Shown one piece after another: positions 1 through 5,218 of a stretch of DNA of 5,601 nt. The DNA lies in assembly GCA_022561955.1 (NCBI GenBank), contig JADFQF010000126.1:1-5601 (forward strand), in the 5' to 3' direction. Every line of letters begins with the position of its first letter. The stretch's first letter is position 1. The notes below the pieces were generated by a model, which made no database searches, was not told where the DNA came from, and worked only from the letters and a program-made list of their open reading frames with translations. Origin of the DNA: Chloroflexota bacterium. GTDB taxonomy: Bacteria; Chloroflexota; Dehalococcoidia; SAR202; UBA11138. The position numbers and the translations under genes are program-made.

Positions 1-38
1 CCTTCCTGGGAATCGCCTGAGACTATCCTCTGCTCCAT
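1..38 (-). CDS. N-terminal start of a divergent gene, product unknown (partial)
   Basis: On the minus strand an ATG (bases 38-36) opens a frame that stays open to the window edge and encodes MEQRIVSGDSQE followed by Gly. It is preceded, five bases away, by AAGGTGAT (bases 51-44), a very good match to the anti-Shine-Dalgarno complement. Upstream of that lies a near-consensus promoter (TTGACA, 17 bases, TAGAAT) pointing the same way, which would give a leader of about 40 bases. Twelve codons are far too few to name a family, and an open frame this short means nothing alone. The call rests on promoter, RBS and ATG lining up at normal distances. The gene would be transcribed away from the methyltransferase. 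Confidence 0.55.
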   Translation of the reverse strand, partial: MEQRIVSGDSQE

Positions 39-43
39 GCAAA

Positions 44-51
44 ATCACCTT
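44..51 (-). promoter_or_regulatory. Ribosome binding site of the divergent gene
   Basis: Read on the minus strand this is AAGGTGAT, five bases before the ATG at 38-36. It resembles the AAGGTGAG site before the acyl-CoA dehydrogenase, so the same ribosome-binding style is used on both strands. It is the main reason for calling a partial gene at the left edge. Confidence 0.55.
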
Positions 52-84
52 TTTAGCGGGAGGCCTGATACAGAACTAGTGTTC

Positions 85-113
85 ATTCTAGGTATGGTGC
101 CACGTGGTGTCAA
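85..113 (-). promoter_or_regulatory. Leftward sigma70-type promoter
   Basis: On the minus strand a perfect -35 hexamer TTGACA (bases 113-108) is followed after exactly 17 bases by TAGAAT (bases 90-85), five of six matches to TATAAT. The expected transcription start is near base 78, about 40 bases before the putative ATG at 38-36. This is the strongest promoter match in the window by hexamer score. It has not been tested against shuffled sequence. Confidence 0.6.
100..107. repeat. Palindrome CCACGTGG inside the leftward promoter spacer
   Basis: An eight-base perfect palindrome (CCACGTGG) sits between the -35 and -10 boxes of the leftward promoter. The pentamer TGGTG also occurs twice nearby, at 95-99 and 105-109, one helical turn apart. 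This could be an operator for a repressor of the leftward promoter. Eight-base palindromes do occur by chance, so the regulatory reading is inference. Confidence 0.3.
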
Positions 114-139
114 TCGGATACCAGGGCCGTCCGCGGCGC

Positions 140-145
140 TATAAT
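140..145 (+). promoter_or_regulatory. Rightward -10 box for the methyltransferase gene
   Basis: A perfect TATAAT lies 35 bases before the TTG start of the methyltransferase, placing transcription start near base 152 and giving a leader of about 28 bases. No good -35 hexamer stands at 16-18 bases upstream (GATACC at 117-122 is poor) and there is no TGn extension. The promoter may therefore be weak or depend on an activator. It stands back to back with the leftward promoter. Confidence 0.5.
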
Positions 146-180
146 CCTTACCATACATCGGACTTCGGGGGGTAATATCA

Positions 181-987
181 TTGAGTGAGTTTCAATCGCT
201 GAATTACGAGGCCGGACAGATCTGGGACGCCAACGCCGACTTCTGGGACAGCCGCATGGGCGAGGGCAACAGCTTTCACAAGCAGCTCGTCGAGCCCTCT
301 CAGCTGCGAATGCTGGACTTGAAGCAAGGCGACCGCGTGCTGGACGTTGCCTGCGGAAACGGTCAGTTCGCCAGAAAGATGGCGGAGCTTGGCGCGAGCG
401 TGCTGGCCACGGATGTGTCAGAGCGCATGATCGAAAACGCCAGACAGCGGCCTCAGGAGGGCGCGGAGCCCATCGAGTACAGGGTCGTGGATGCGACCGA
501 CGAGGGCCAACTTCTAGCCCTGGGCGTCGCCGCCTTCGATGCCGTCGTGTGCACGATGGCCATCATGGACATGGCGAGCATTCAACCGCTGGCCAGGGCG
601 TCCAGGGCGCTCCTGAAGCAGGGTGGCCGCCTCGTGTTTACGACGATGCACCCTTGCTTCAGCACGCCGGAGGGCCTCACGCGTTTCGTGGAGCGAGACG
701 AGAAAAACGGCGAGGTCGTGGACAGGTACGGCGTGAAGGTCTTTCAATATATAGAGCCGAGATCTTACATGGGCGTGGCCATGGTCGGCCAGCCCGTGCC
801 TCAGCACTACTTCCACAGGCCCCTGCACGTGCTCCTGGGGACCTTTCTTGAAGAGGGGTTCGTCATGGACGGCATCGAGGAGCCCGTGTTCGACAAGGAC
901 ACGTCTCCCAGGATGCCTCTGGACTGGGACAACTTCCGCGAGCTGCCGCCGGTGCTCGTGGTGAGGATGCGGCCAAGTGCTCCGTGA
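181..987 (+). CDS. Class I SAM-dependent methyltransferase
   Basis: A 268-residue Rossmann-fold methyltransferase of the broad Methyltransf_11/25 type, expected to be cytosolic and to move a methyl group from S-adenosylmethionine to an unidentified small molecule. Motif I, VLDVACGNG, lies at residues 53-61. The acidic residue ending strand beta-2 is D78 (LATDVS). Motif II is VVDATD (102-107), the beta-4 segment FDAVVCTMAIMDM is at 119-131, and the post-motif LLKQGGRLVFTTMHP is at 144-158. The C-terminal part (HYFHRPL at 209-215, then LEEGFVM) resembles small-molecule methyltransferases of this group. The start is TTG. A G-rich stretch GGGGGG at 167-172 lies eight bases upstream and no ATG fits better, since the WDANADFWD region near residue 15 is already family-like. 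Its stop overlaps a GTG of the next frame and the GNAT gene follows closely, so the two are probably cotranscribed. The substrate cannot be inferred. Confidence 0.9.
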   Translation: MSEFQSLNYEAGQIWDANADFWDSRMGEGNSFHKQLVEPSQLRMLDLKQGDRVLDVACGNGQFARKMAELGASVLATDVSERMIENARQRPQEGAEPIEYRVVDATDEGQLLALGVAAFDAVVCTMAIMDMASIQPLARASRALLKQGGRLVFTTMHPCFSTPEGLTRFVERDEKNGEVVDRYGVKVFQYIEPRSYMGVAMVGQPVPQHYFHRPLHVLLGTFLEEGFVMDGIEEPVFDKDTSPRMPLDWDNFRELPPVLVVRMRPSAP

Positions 988-991
988 GGAG
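986..991 (+). promoter_or_regulatory. RBS that decides the GNAT start
   Basis: GAGGAG overlaps the methyltransferase stop codon and lies seven bases before the ATG at 999 and four before the ATG at 996. The upstream GTG at 984 has no RBS at a suitable distance. This favours 999 as the start. Confidence 0.55.
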
Positions 992-998
992 TCTGATG

Positions 999-1517
999 AT
1001 GCGGACGTTTACTGTTAGAATAAGGCCGATAGCCGCCGAAGACGTTGCAATCTTAATTAAGCGCATCGCGTTCGACTGGGGGGCTCCTCAGAAGCACAGC
1101 AAGCGCTTCGAGATGCAAGAAAAAGGCGACGCGGTCTATCTGGTGGCATGGTATGAGGAGTTGCCAGTTGGACACCTTCTGCTCAAGTGGCAGGGGACCG
1201 CCGACGATCCCCTGGCGCCGGATATTAGGGACTGCCCTGACCTTGAAGACCTTTTCGTATGCCCCGACTATCGTTCCGGCGGCATCGGCACCCGCCTGCT
1301 GGAGTGTGCCGAGCAAGCCGTCGAGAACAAGGGTTATGCCCTGATTGGGCTGGCCGTGGGTGTAGACAATTCTCGCGCGCGAAGCCTCTATGAGCGATTG
1401 GGATACCGTAGCACTGGGACCGGTCGATATGAGACCGGCGGGGTCTATATTGACAGGGATGGAAGCGAGAAATCGTGGACAGAGGTCTGTGTTTACCTGA
1501 CCAAGCAGCTCAATTAG
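999..1517 (+). CDS. GNAT-family N-acetyltransferase
   Basis: A 172-residue protein of the Gcn5-related N-acetyltransferase fold (Acetyltransf_1), which transfers an acetyl group from acetyl-CoA to an amine. The N-terminal VRIRPIAAEDVAIL (residues 6-19) is the usual beta-1/alpha-1 opening. Motif A is DLEDLFVCPDYRSGGIGTRLL (81-101), with the acetyl-CoA pyrophosphate-binding RSGGIG at 92-97. Motif B is VDNSRARSLYERLGY (122-136), with the usual Asn and Tyr. Length is normal for a single-domain GNAT. An in-frame GTG at 984 would add five residues and overlap the preceding stop, and an ATG at 996 would add one. The RBS at 986-991 favours 999. It forms a tight pair with the methyltransferase. The acceptor (antibiotic, peptide, metabolite or protein) is not predictable from this sequence. 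Confidence 0.9.
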   Translation: MRTFTVRIRPIAAEDVAILIKRIAFDWGAPQKHSKRFEMQEKGDAVYLVAWYEELPVGHLLLKWQGTADDPLAPDIRDCPDLEDLFVCPDYRSGGIGTRLLECAEQAVENKGYALIGLAVGVDNSRARSLYERLGYRSTGTGRYETGGVYIDRDGSEKSWTEVCVYLTKQLN

Positions 1518-1584
1518 CTTACGTATAGCCCAGATGCCACGCCTCCGGAAATTCCCCGGACCTTGAGCGGCAAGAAGACTCGAA

Positions 1585-1592
1585 AAGGTGAG
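1585..1592 (+). promoter_or_regulatory. RBS that decides the acyl-CoA dehydrogenase start
   Basis: AAGGTGAG stands a few bases before the ATG at 1597. An in-frame GTG at 1588 lies inside this Shine-Dalgarno site and so cannot easily be the start. The ATG is preferred. Confidence 0.65.
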
Positions 1593-1596
1593 ACGC

Positions 1597-2754
1597 ATGA
1601 ACACAGTCCTTCTAACCGAAGAGGAGCAGCTGCTCAAGAACGCCGTCAAGGACTTCGCCGACCAGCAGCTTGCCCCCCGGGCCGCGGACCTGGACCAGAG
1701 CCAGGAGTTTCCCTGGGACAACTTCAAGGGCCTCGCCGACATGGGCCTGCTGGGCCTGACGATCGACCAGGAGTACGGCGGCAGCGGTGGCACGACTCGA
1801 CAGCTCGTTCTCGTGGTGCAGGAGATAGCGCGGGCGTGCGCCGCCACCAGCGTGACGTATATCGCGCACCTGTCCCTGTGCATGCAGTTCATAGACATGT
1901 TCGGCACGGAGGGCCAGAAGAGCCAGTTCATACCGCCGCTTGCGCAGGGCGAGCACGTCGGCGCGTTCTGTCTGACGGAGCCCGGCTCGGGCAGCGACGC
2001 CGCGGCCCTGCGAACTACCTCGACACGAAAAGACGGGTCCTACATCCTGAACGGCACCAAGACCTTCATAACCAACGCCCCCGAGGCCCACACGCTCGTC
2101 GTGCTGGCGACGCAAGACCGAAGCCTGGGCAGCAAGGGCATCGACGCGCTCATAGTGGAGGGGGACTCCACCGGACTGACGGTGAACCCCCTCCACGGCA
2201 AGATGGGCATGAGGGCATCTTCGATAGCCGAGGTGGTCTTCGAGAACTGCCCCGTGCCCGTCGAGAACCGAATGGGTGAGGAGGGCGACGGCTTCAGGGA
2301 GACGCTGAACGTTCTCACCAGCAGCCGGATAAGCATCGCCGCGCAGTGCGTGGGCATCGCGCAGGCGGCATACGAGGCCGCCGTCGACTACGCGAAGCAG
2401 CGTGAGGCCTTTGGTCAGCACCTGGCCGATTTTCAGGGCATTCAGTGGATGATCGCGGACATGGCCACCAACATTGAGGCGGCGCGCCTGCTGGTCTGGA
2501 ACGCCGCCACGCTGCGTGACGAAGACAAGCCCTTCGTCACCGAGGCCTCGATGGCGAAGCTGTTCGCCTCACGCATCGCGGTCGAGGCCGCCGACCGGGC
2601 CGTGCAGATACACGGCGGCGCCGGCTACTTCTCGCCCATGCCCGTCGAGCGCTACTACCGTGACGCCAAGGTCACCGAGATATATGAGGGCACATCGGAG
2701 ATACAGCGCATCATTATCGCCCGCAATATTTTGAAATCAGAGGGCGCCGATTAG
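1597..2754 (+). CDS. mmgC: Acyl-CoA dehydrogenase (MmgC-like)
   Basis: A full-length 385-residue FAD-dependent acyl-CoA dehydrogenase, which makes the 2,3-enoyl-CoA and passes electrons to electron-transfer flavoprotein. The N-terminal helical domain (about 1-115) includes LADMGLLGLTIDQEYGGSGG (46-65). The middle beta domain carries signature 1, CLTEPGSGSD (125-134), and the flavin-contacting FITNA (157-161). The C-terminal helical domain has KQREAFG (267-273), QIHGGAGY (337-344) and YEGTSEIQR (363-371). E364 in the last motif is where short-chain acyl-CoA dehydrogenases keep the catalytic base. Signature 2 is slightly off: P347 stands where Asp, Glu or Asn is usual. Acyl-chain preference cannot be read from sequence. 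Beside methylcitrate-cycle genes it plausibly oxidises short or branched acyl-CoAs that lead to propionyl-CoA, as proposed for mmgC in the Bacillus mmg cluster. The family call is near certain; the symbol is by context only. Confidence 0.93.
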   Translation: MNTVLLTEEEQLLKNAVKDFADQQLAPRAADLDQSQEFPWDNFKGLADMGLLGLTIDQEYGGSGGTTRQLVLVVQEIARACAATSVTYIAHLSLCMQFIDMFGTEGQKSQFIPPLAQGEHVGAFCLTEPGSGSDAAALRTTSTRKDGSYILNGTKTFITNAPEAHTLVVLATQDRSLGSKGIDALIVEGDSTGLTVNPLHGKMGMRASSIAEVVFENCPVPVENRMGEEGDGFRETLNVLTSSRISIAAQCVGIAQAAYEAAVDYAKQREAFGQHLADFQGIQWMIADMATNIEAARLLVWNAATLRDEDKPFVTEASMAKLFASRIAVEAADRAVQIHGGAGYFSPMPVERYYRDAKVTEIYEGTSEIQRIIIARNILKSEGAD

Positions 2755-2790
2755 GATTTCCTGCTGTCCCCATCGAATATCGCTTTGGCC

Positions 2791-2816
2791 CGCCGGCGCT
2801 ATTGAAAGGCGCGGCG
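2791..2816. repeat. GC-rich inverted repeat spanning a -35 box
   Basis: CGCC-G-GCGC (2791-2799) pairs with GCGCGGCG (2809-2816), leaving one bulged G and a nine-base loop that contains the -35 hexamer TTGAAA. It begins 36 bases after the acyl-CoA dehydrogenase stop. No T-run follows, so it is not a standard intrinsic terminator. It may slow or partly end read-through from the dehydrogenase, or act as a protein site at the downstream promoter. Both roles are inferred. Confidence 0.35.
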
Positions 2817-2830
2817 ACGCCAATTATGAT
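2802..2830 (+). promoter_or_regulatory. Sigma70-type promoter for the prpD-prpB-prpC genes
   Basis: TTGAAA (2802-2807) and TATGAT (2825-2830) each match the consensus at five of six positions and are separated by exactly 17 bases. Transcription would begin near 2837, giving a leader of about 90 bases before the prpD ATG. The position just after the acyl-CoA dehydrogenase suggests that the three methylcitrate genes can be transcribed separately from it. Confidence 0.6.
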
Positions 2831-2900
2831 AGTGCTGCCCCTTAGCGGCGCACCGTCTTGGTATCAGGCTGTTTTCAGGACGAATGCGTGCGATTTATTA

Positions 2901-2913
2901 TTGAAAATTTCAA
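2901..2913. repeat. Perfect palindrome, candidate operator in the prpD leader
   Basis: TTGAAA and TTTCAA flank a single A, a perfect 6+1+6 inverted repeat ending 15 bases before the prpD start codon, next to the weak RBS. The loop is too short for a stable RNA hairpin, so a dimeric repressor binding DNA is the likelier reading. The surrounding leader (about 2890-2928) is notably AT-rich against the GC-rich genes. No regulator gene is present in the window, and the role is inferred. Confidence 0.35.
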
Positions 2914-2928
2914 AAAAGGTATTCAAGA

Positions 2929-4308
2929 ATGTCGGATAGGTTCAGCAGGCTCTTTGCCGAGTACTCTCACAACGTCGGATGGGAGGACCTGTCCTCCGAG
3001 ACCATACATGAGATAAAGCGCCGGGTCCTCGACAACATAGGCGTATCCATCGCCGCGTTCGCTGAAGACGCCCCGAAGGCGGCGCGCCTCTACGCGTACG
3101 ACCTTCGGATGGAGAACGGCGCGACGGTATGGGGCTCTCCGGTAAAGGTGCCGCCGGAGGTGGCGACCTTCGCCAACGGCCTCATGGTGCGCTACCTGGA
3201 TTTCAACGACACCTACCTCTCCCTGGAGCCGCTGCATCCCAGCGACATGATTCCAGGCATCATGGCCCTGTGCGAGTGGACGCGCCGACCCGTTCGCGAG
3301 ATGTTCCCGGCCATTGCGGCGGCCTACGAGGTCGCGGTGAATCTCTGCGATGCCGCCAGCGTGCGGGCGTACCAGTGGGACCACGTAGTCTACACGGGGA
3401 TTGGCGCGGCCTGCGGCGTGGGCAGATTCCTGGGACTCTCGGTGGACGAGATCGAGCAGACCATCTCCATCGCGAGCGTGCCCCACGCGTCCATGCGTCA
3501 GACCAGGGCGGGCGAGCTCTCCATGTGGAAGGGCGCGGCCGCCGCCAATTCGGTCAGGAACGCGGTCTTTGCCGGACTCGTGGCCCGGCAGGGTCTCACG
3601 GGACCCTTCAGCCCCTTCGAGGGCGAGATGGGTTTCTTCGTTCAGCTCCTGGGCGGCAACCCCTTCGACATGAACGCGCTCAAGTCCCTGGAGACCAACG
3701 CGGCCCCGACGAGGATTCAGGACACCTACTTGAAGAAGTGGCCCGTGGAGTATCACGCTCAGAGCGCCGTGGACGCCGCCGTGGACATCAGGGAAGAGCT
3801 GGGTGGTGACCCCACGCGCATAGAGTCCATACACCTGGACACCTTCAAGGTCTCCTATGAGATCATCGCCAAGGACCAGGAGAAGTGGGAGCCCAAGACC
3901 CGCGAGACCGCCGACCATTCCATCATGTACATCGTCGCGGCGACCCTGATGGACGGGACGATAACCAAGCGCTCGTTCTCTCAAGACAAGCTGCGGGACC
4001 CGGACATCAAGAGGCTTATCAAGAGCATGACCCTGGAAGAGGACGACGAGCTTACCAAGGGCTATCCCGACGGGATTCCCAATCGCGTGACCGTTCGGAC
4101 CAGGGACGGCGGCACAATCACGAGGTTGGTCAGCTATCCCAGGGGTCATGCCAACAACAGGATGACGGACGGCGAGGCCGAGGCCAAGTTCCGCCTCAAC
4201 GTCGAGGAGCTCTGGGTGGAGAGTCAGACGGACAGGGTGATAGACCTCGTCTGGCATCTGGACGAGCAGAAGGACCTGGACGAGCTCATGGAGGCGATTC
4301 GAATATGA
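2929..4308 (+). CDS. prpD: 2-methylcitrate dehydratase, MmgE/PrpD family
   Basis: A 459-residue MmgE/PrpD-family protein, expected to act in the cytosol on 2-methylcitrate, giving 2-methylaconitate or its hydrated product. The N-terminal all-helical domain includes IKRRVLDNIGVSIAAF (29-44), then RYLDFNDTYL (88-97) and HPSD (103-106). The LDFNDT plus HPSD form is the one I associate with true PrpD proteins. WKGAAAANSVRNAVFAGLVA (200-219) and the WPVEYHAQSAVDAA segment (271-284) follow. The C-terminal domain has ADHSIMYIVAATLMDG (328-343) and YPRGHANNRM (403-412). Length is close to that of known members. The RBS is weak (AAGG at 2916-2919, nine bases before the ATG). The 3' end overlaps prpB by four bases. 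The MmgE/PrpD family also includes cis-aconitate decarboxylases, so the specific reaction rests partly on the prpB and prpC neighbours. Confidence 0.9.
   Translation: MSDRFSRLFAEYSHNVGWEDLSSETIHEIKRRVLDNIGVSIAAFAEDAPKAARLYAYDLRMENGATVWGSPVKVPPEVATFANGLMVRYLDFNDTYLSLEPLHPSDMIPGIMALCEWTRRPVREMFPAIAAAYEVAVNLCDAASVRAYQWDHVVYTGIGAACGVGRFLGLSVDEIEQTISIASVPHASMRQTRAGELSMWKGAAAANSVRNAVFAGLVARQGLTGPFSPFEGEMGFFVQLLGGNPFDMNALKSLETNAAPTRIQDTYLKKWPVEYHAQSAVDAAVDIREELGGDPTRIESIHLDTFKVSYEIIAKDQEKWEPKTRETADHSIMYIVAATLMDGTITKRSFSQDKLRDPDIKRLIKSMTLEEDDELTKGYPDGIPNRVTVRTRDGGTITRLVSYPRGHANNRMTDGEAEAKFRLNVEELWVESQTDRVIDLVWHLDEQKDLDELMEAIRI
4290..4294 (+). promoter_or_regulatory. RBS of prpB inside the prpD coding end
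   Basis: GGAGG lies ten bases before the prpB ATG and within the last codons of prpD. With the ATGA stop-start overlap it suggests translational coupling of the dehydratase and lyase. Confidence 0.55.
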
Positions 4309-5204
4309 CGTGGATGCTCGATGACGGAGCGAGTGAAAACCATGCGAGGCGGCTTCGCGCTCTAATCGAGTCCGGCGAGACGCTGGCGGTCCCGGGCGTC
4401 TTCAATCCCATGACGGGCATCATGGCGCGCAAGATAGGCTTCGATGCGCTGTATTTCTCCGGCGCGGCGTTCTCGGCATCCCTGGGCATACCCGACATCG
4501 GCCTCTTCACCCTCGACGAGCTGACCGATGCCGTGCGGTGGGTCGTCAAGGCCTCGAAGCTGCCCCTGATCGTCGACGCGGACACGGGCTTTGGCGAGGT
4601 AATCAACGTCATCAGGACCGTGAAGGACCTGGAGGCGACGGGCGCTGCGGCGGTACAGATCGAAGACCAGGTGTTGCCAAAGCGCTGTGGCCACCTCGAC
4701 GGCAAGACCGTCATTAGCGCCGACGCATTCGGCGAGAAGATCGCGGCGGCGGCGCAAGCACGCAACGACATGCTCATCATCGCCAGGACCGACGTTCGTG
4801 CCATCGAGGGCATGGACGAGGCGATACGCCGGGGCCGCATCTGTCGCGAGGCGGGCGCCGACGTCATCTTCCCCGAGGCCATGCAGTCGGAGGAAGAGTT
4901 CAAGACCTACGCCGACGCCGTGGGCGGACCCATGCTGGCCAACATGACGGAGTTCGGCAAGACGCCGTATCTCAGCGTGCAGCGCTTTCACGAGCTGGGG
5001 TACGGCATCGTCATCTTTCCGGTGACGGCGCTGCGAGTGGCCGCGAAGGCGACGGAGCTGGTGCTCAGAGACATCAAGCGGAACGGCACGCAGGAAGACT
5101 GGCTCGACCGCATGCAGACCCGGAGCGAGCTATACGACCTCATCGACTACGACCGATACGAAGAGCTGGACCGCGACCTCTCGAGAGAGGCGAAGGCCCG
5201 CTAA
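4305..5204 (+). CDS. prpB: 2-methylisocitrate lyase (isocitrate lyase/PEP mutase superfamily)
   Basis: A 299-residue cytosolic, Mg-dependent lyase that splits 2-methylisocitrate to pyruvate and succinate, the last step of the methylcitrate cycle. It is a single alpha/beta barrel. YFSGAAFSASLGIPDIG (50-66) forms the substrate loop, with D64. VDADTGFGE (90-98) supplies metal-linked D91 and D93. QIEDQ (118-122) has E120. KRCGH (126-130) is the isocitrate-lyase-type active-site loop with catalytic C128. IARTD (159-163), FPEAM (189-193) and NMTEFGKTP (213-221) complete the site. The length matches bacterial PrpB and is much shorter than true isocitrate lyases (over 400 residues). The start ATG shares four bases (ATGA) with the prpD stop and has GGAGG ten bases upstream. 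Related enzymes such as dimethylmalate lyase are possible in principle, but the neighbours argue for methylisocitrate. Confidence 0.92.
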   Translation: MTWMLDDGASENHARRLRALIESGETLAVPGVFNPMTGIMARKIGFDALYFSGAAFSASLGIPDIGLFTLDELTDAVRWVVKASKLPLIVDADTGFGEVINVIRTVKDLEATGAAAVQIEDQVLPKRCGHLDGKTVISADAFGEKIAAAAQARNDMLIIARTDVRAIEGMDEAIRRGRICREAGADVIFPEAMQSEEEFKTYADAVGGPMLANMTEFGKTPYLSVQRFHELGYGIVIFPVTALRVAAKATELVLRDIKRNGTQEDWLDRMQTRSELYDLIDYDRYEELDRDLSREAKAR

Positions 5205-5206
5205 CC

Positions 5207-5214
5207 AGGAGGAG
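5207..5214 (+). promoter_or_regulatory. Strong RBS of the citrate/2-methylcitrate synthase gene
   Basis: AGGAGGAG starts two bases after the prpB stop and precedes the ATG at 5219 by a short, optimal gap. It is the best Shine-Dalgarno match in the window and fixes the start of the last gene, suggesting strong translation of the synthase within the operon. Confidence 0.8.
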
Positions 5215-5218
5215 CAAA

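Noticed and set aside
1448..1530. Possible promoter for the acyl-CoA dehydrogenase (TTGACA at 1450-1455; TATAGC at 1524-1529)
   Set aside because: The perfect TTGACA has no -10-like box 16-18 bases downstream, and TATAGC has no -35 at the right distance. The 79-base gap may hold a promoter of another type, but none can be supported.
1545..1562. Small inverted repeat TCCGG/CCGGA between the GNAT and dehydrogenase genes
   Set aside because: It has only five paired bases with a seven-base loop and no T-run, too weak to call a terminator or operator.
1612..2421. Minus-strand open frame (269 codons) opposite the acyl-CoA dehydrogenase, and another over the GNAT region (1053-1931)
   Set aside because: Both have low-complexity, biased composition without recognisable motifs. 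They overlap well-supported plus-strand genes, and the second runs across the gap between two genes.
2923..4257. Long minus-strand open frame (444 codons) opposite prpD
   Set aside because: It is a shadow of the GC-rich codon pattern of prpD. Its translation is rich in Arg, Gly, His, Val and Leu with no family motif, while the plus strand has clear MmgE/PrpD motifs along its whole length.
3885..4304. A 5' extension of the prpB frame up to base 3885
   Set aside because: The added 140 residues are an out-of-frame reading of prpD with biased composition. PrpB homology starts just after the ATG at 4305, which has an RBS and an ATGA overlap.
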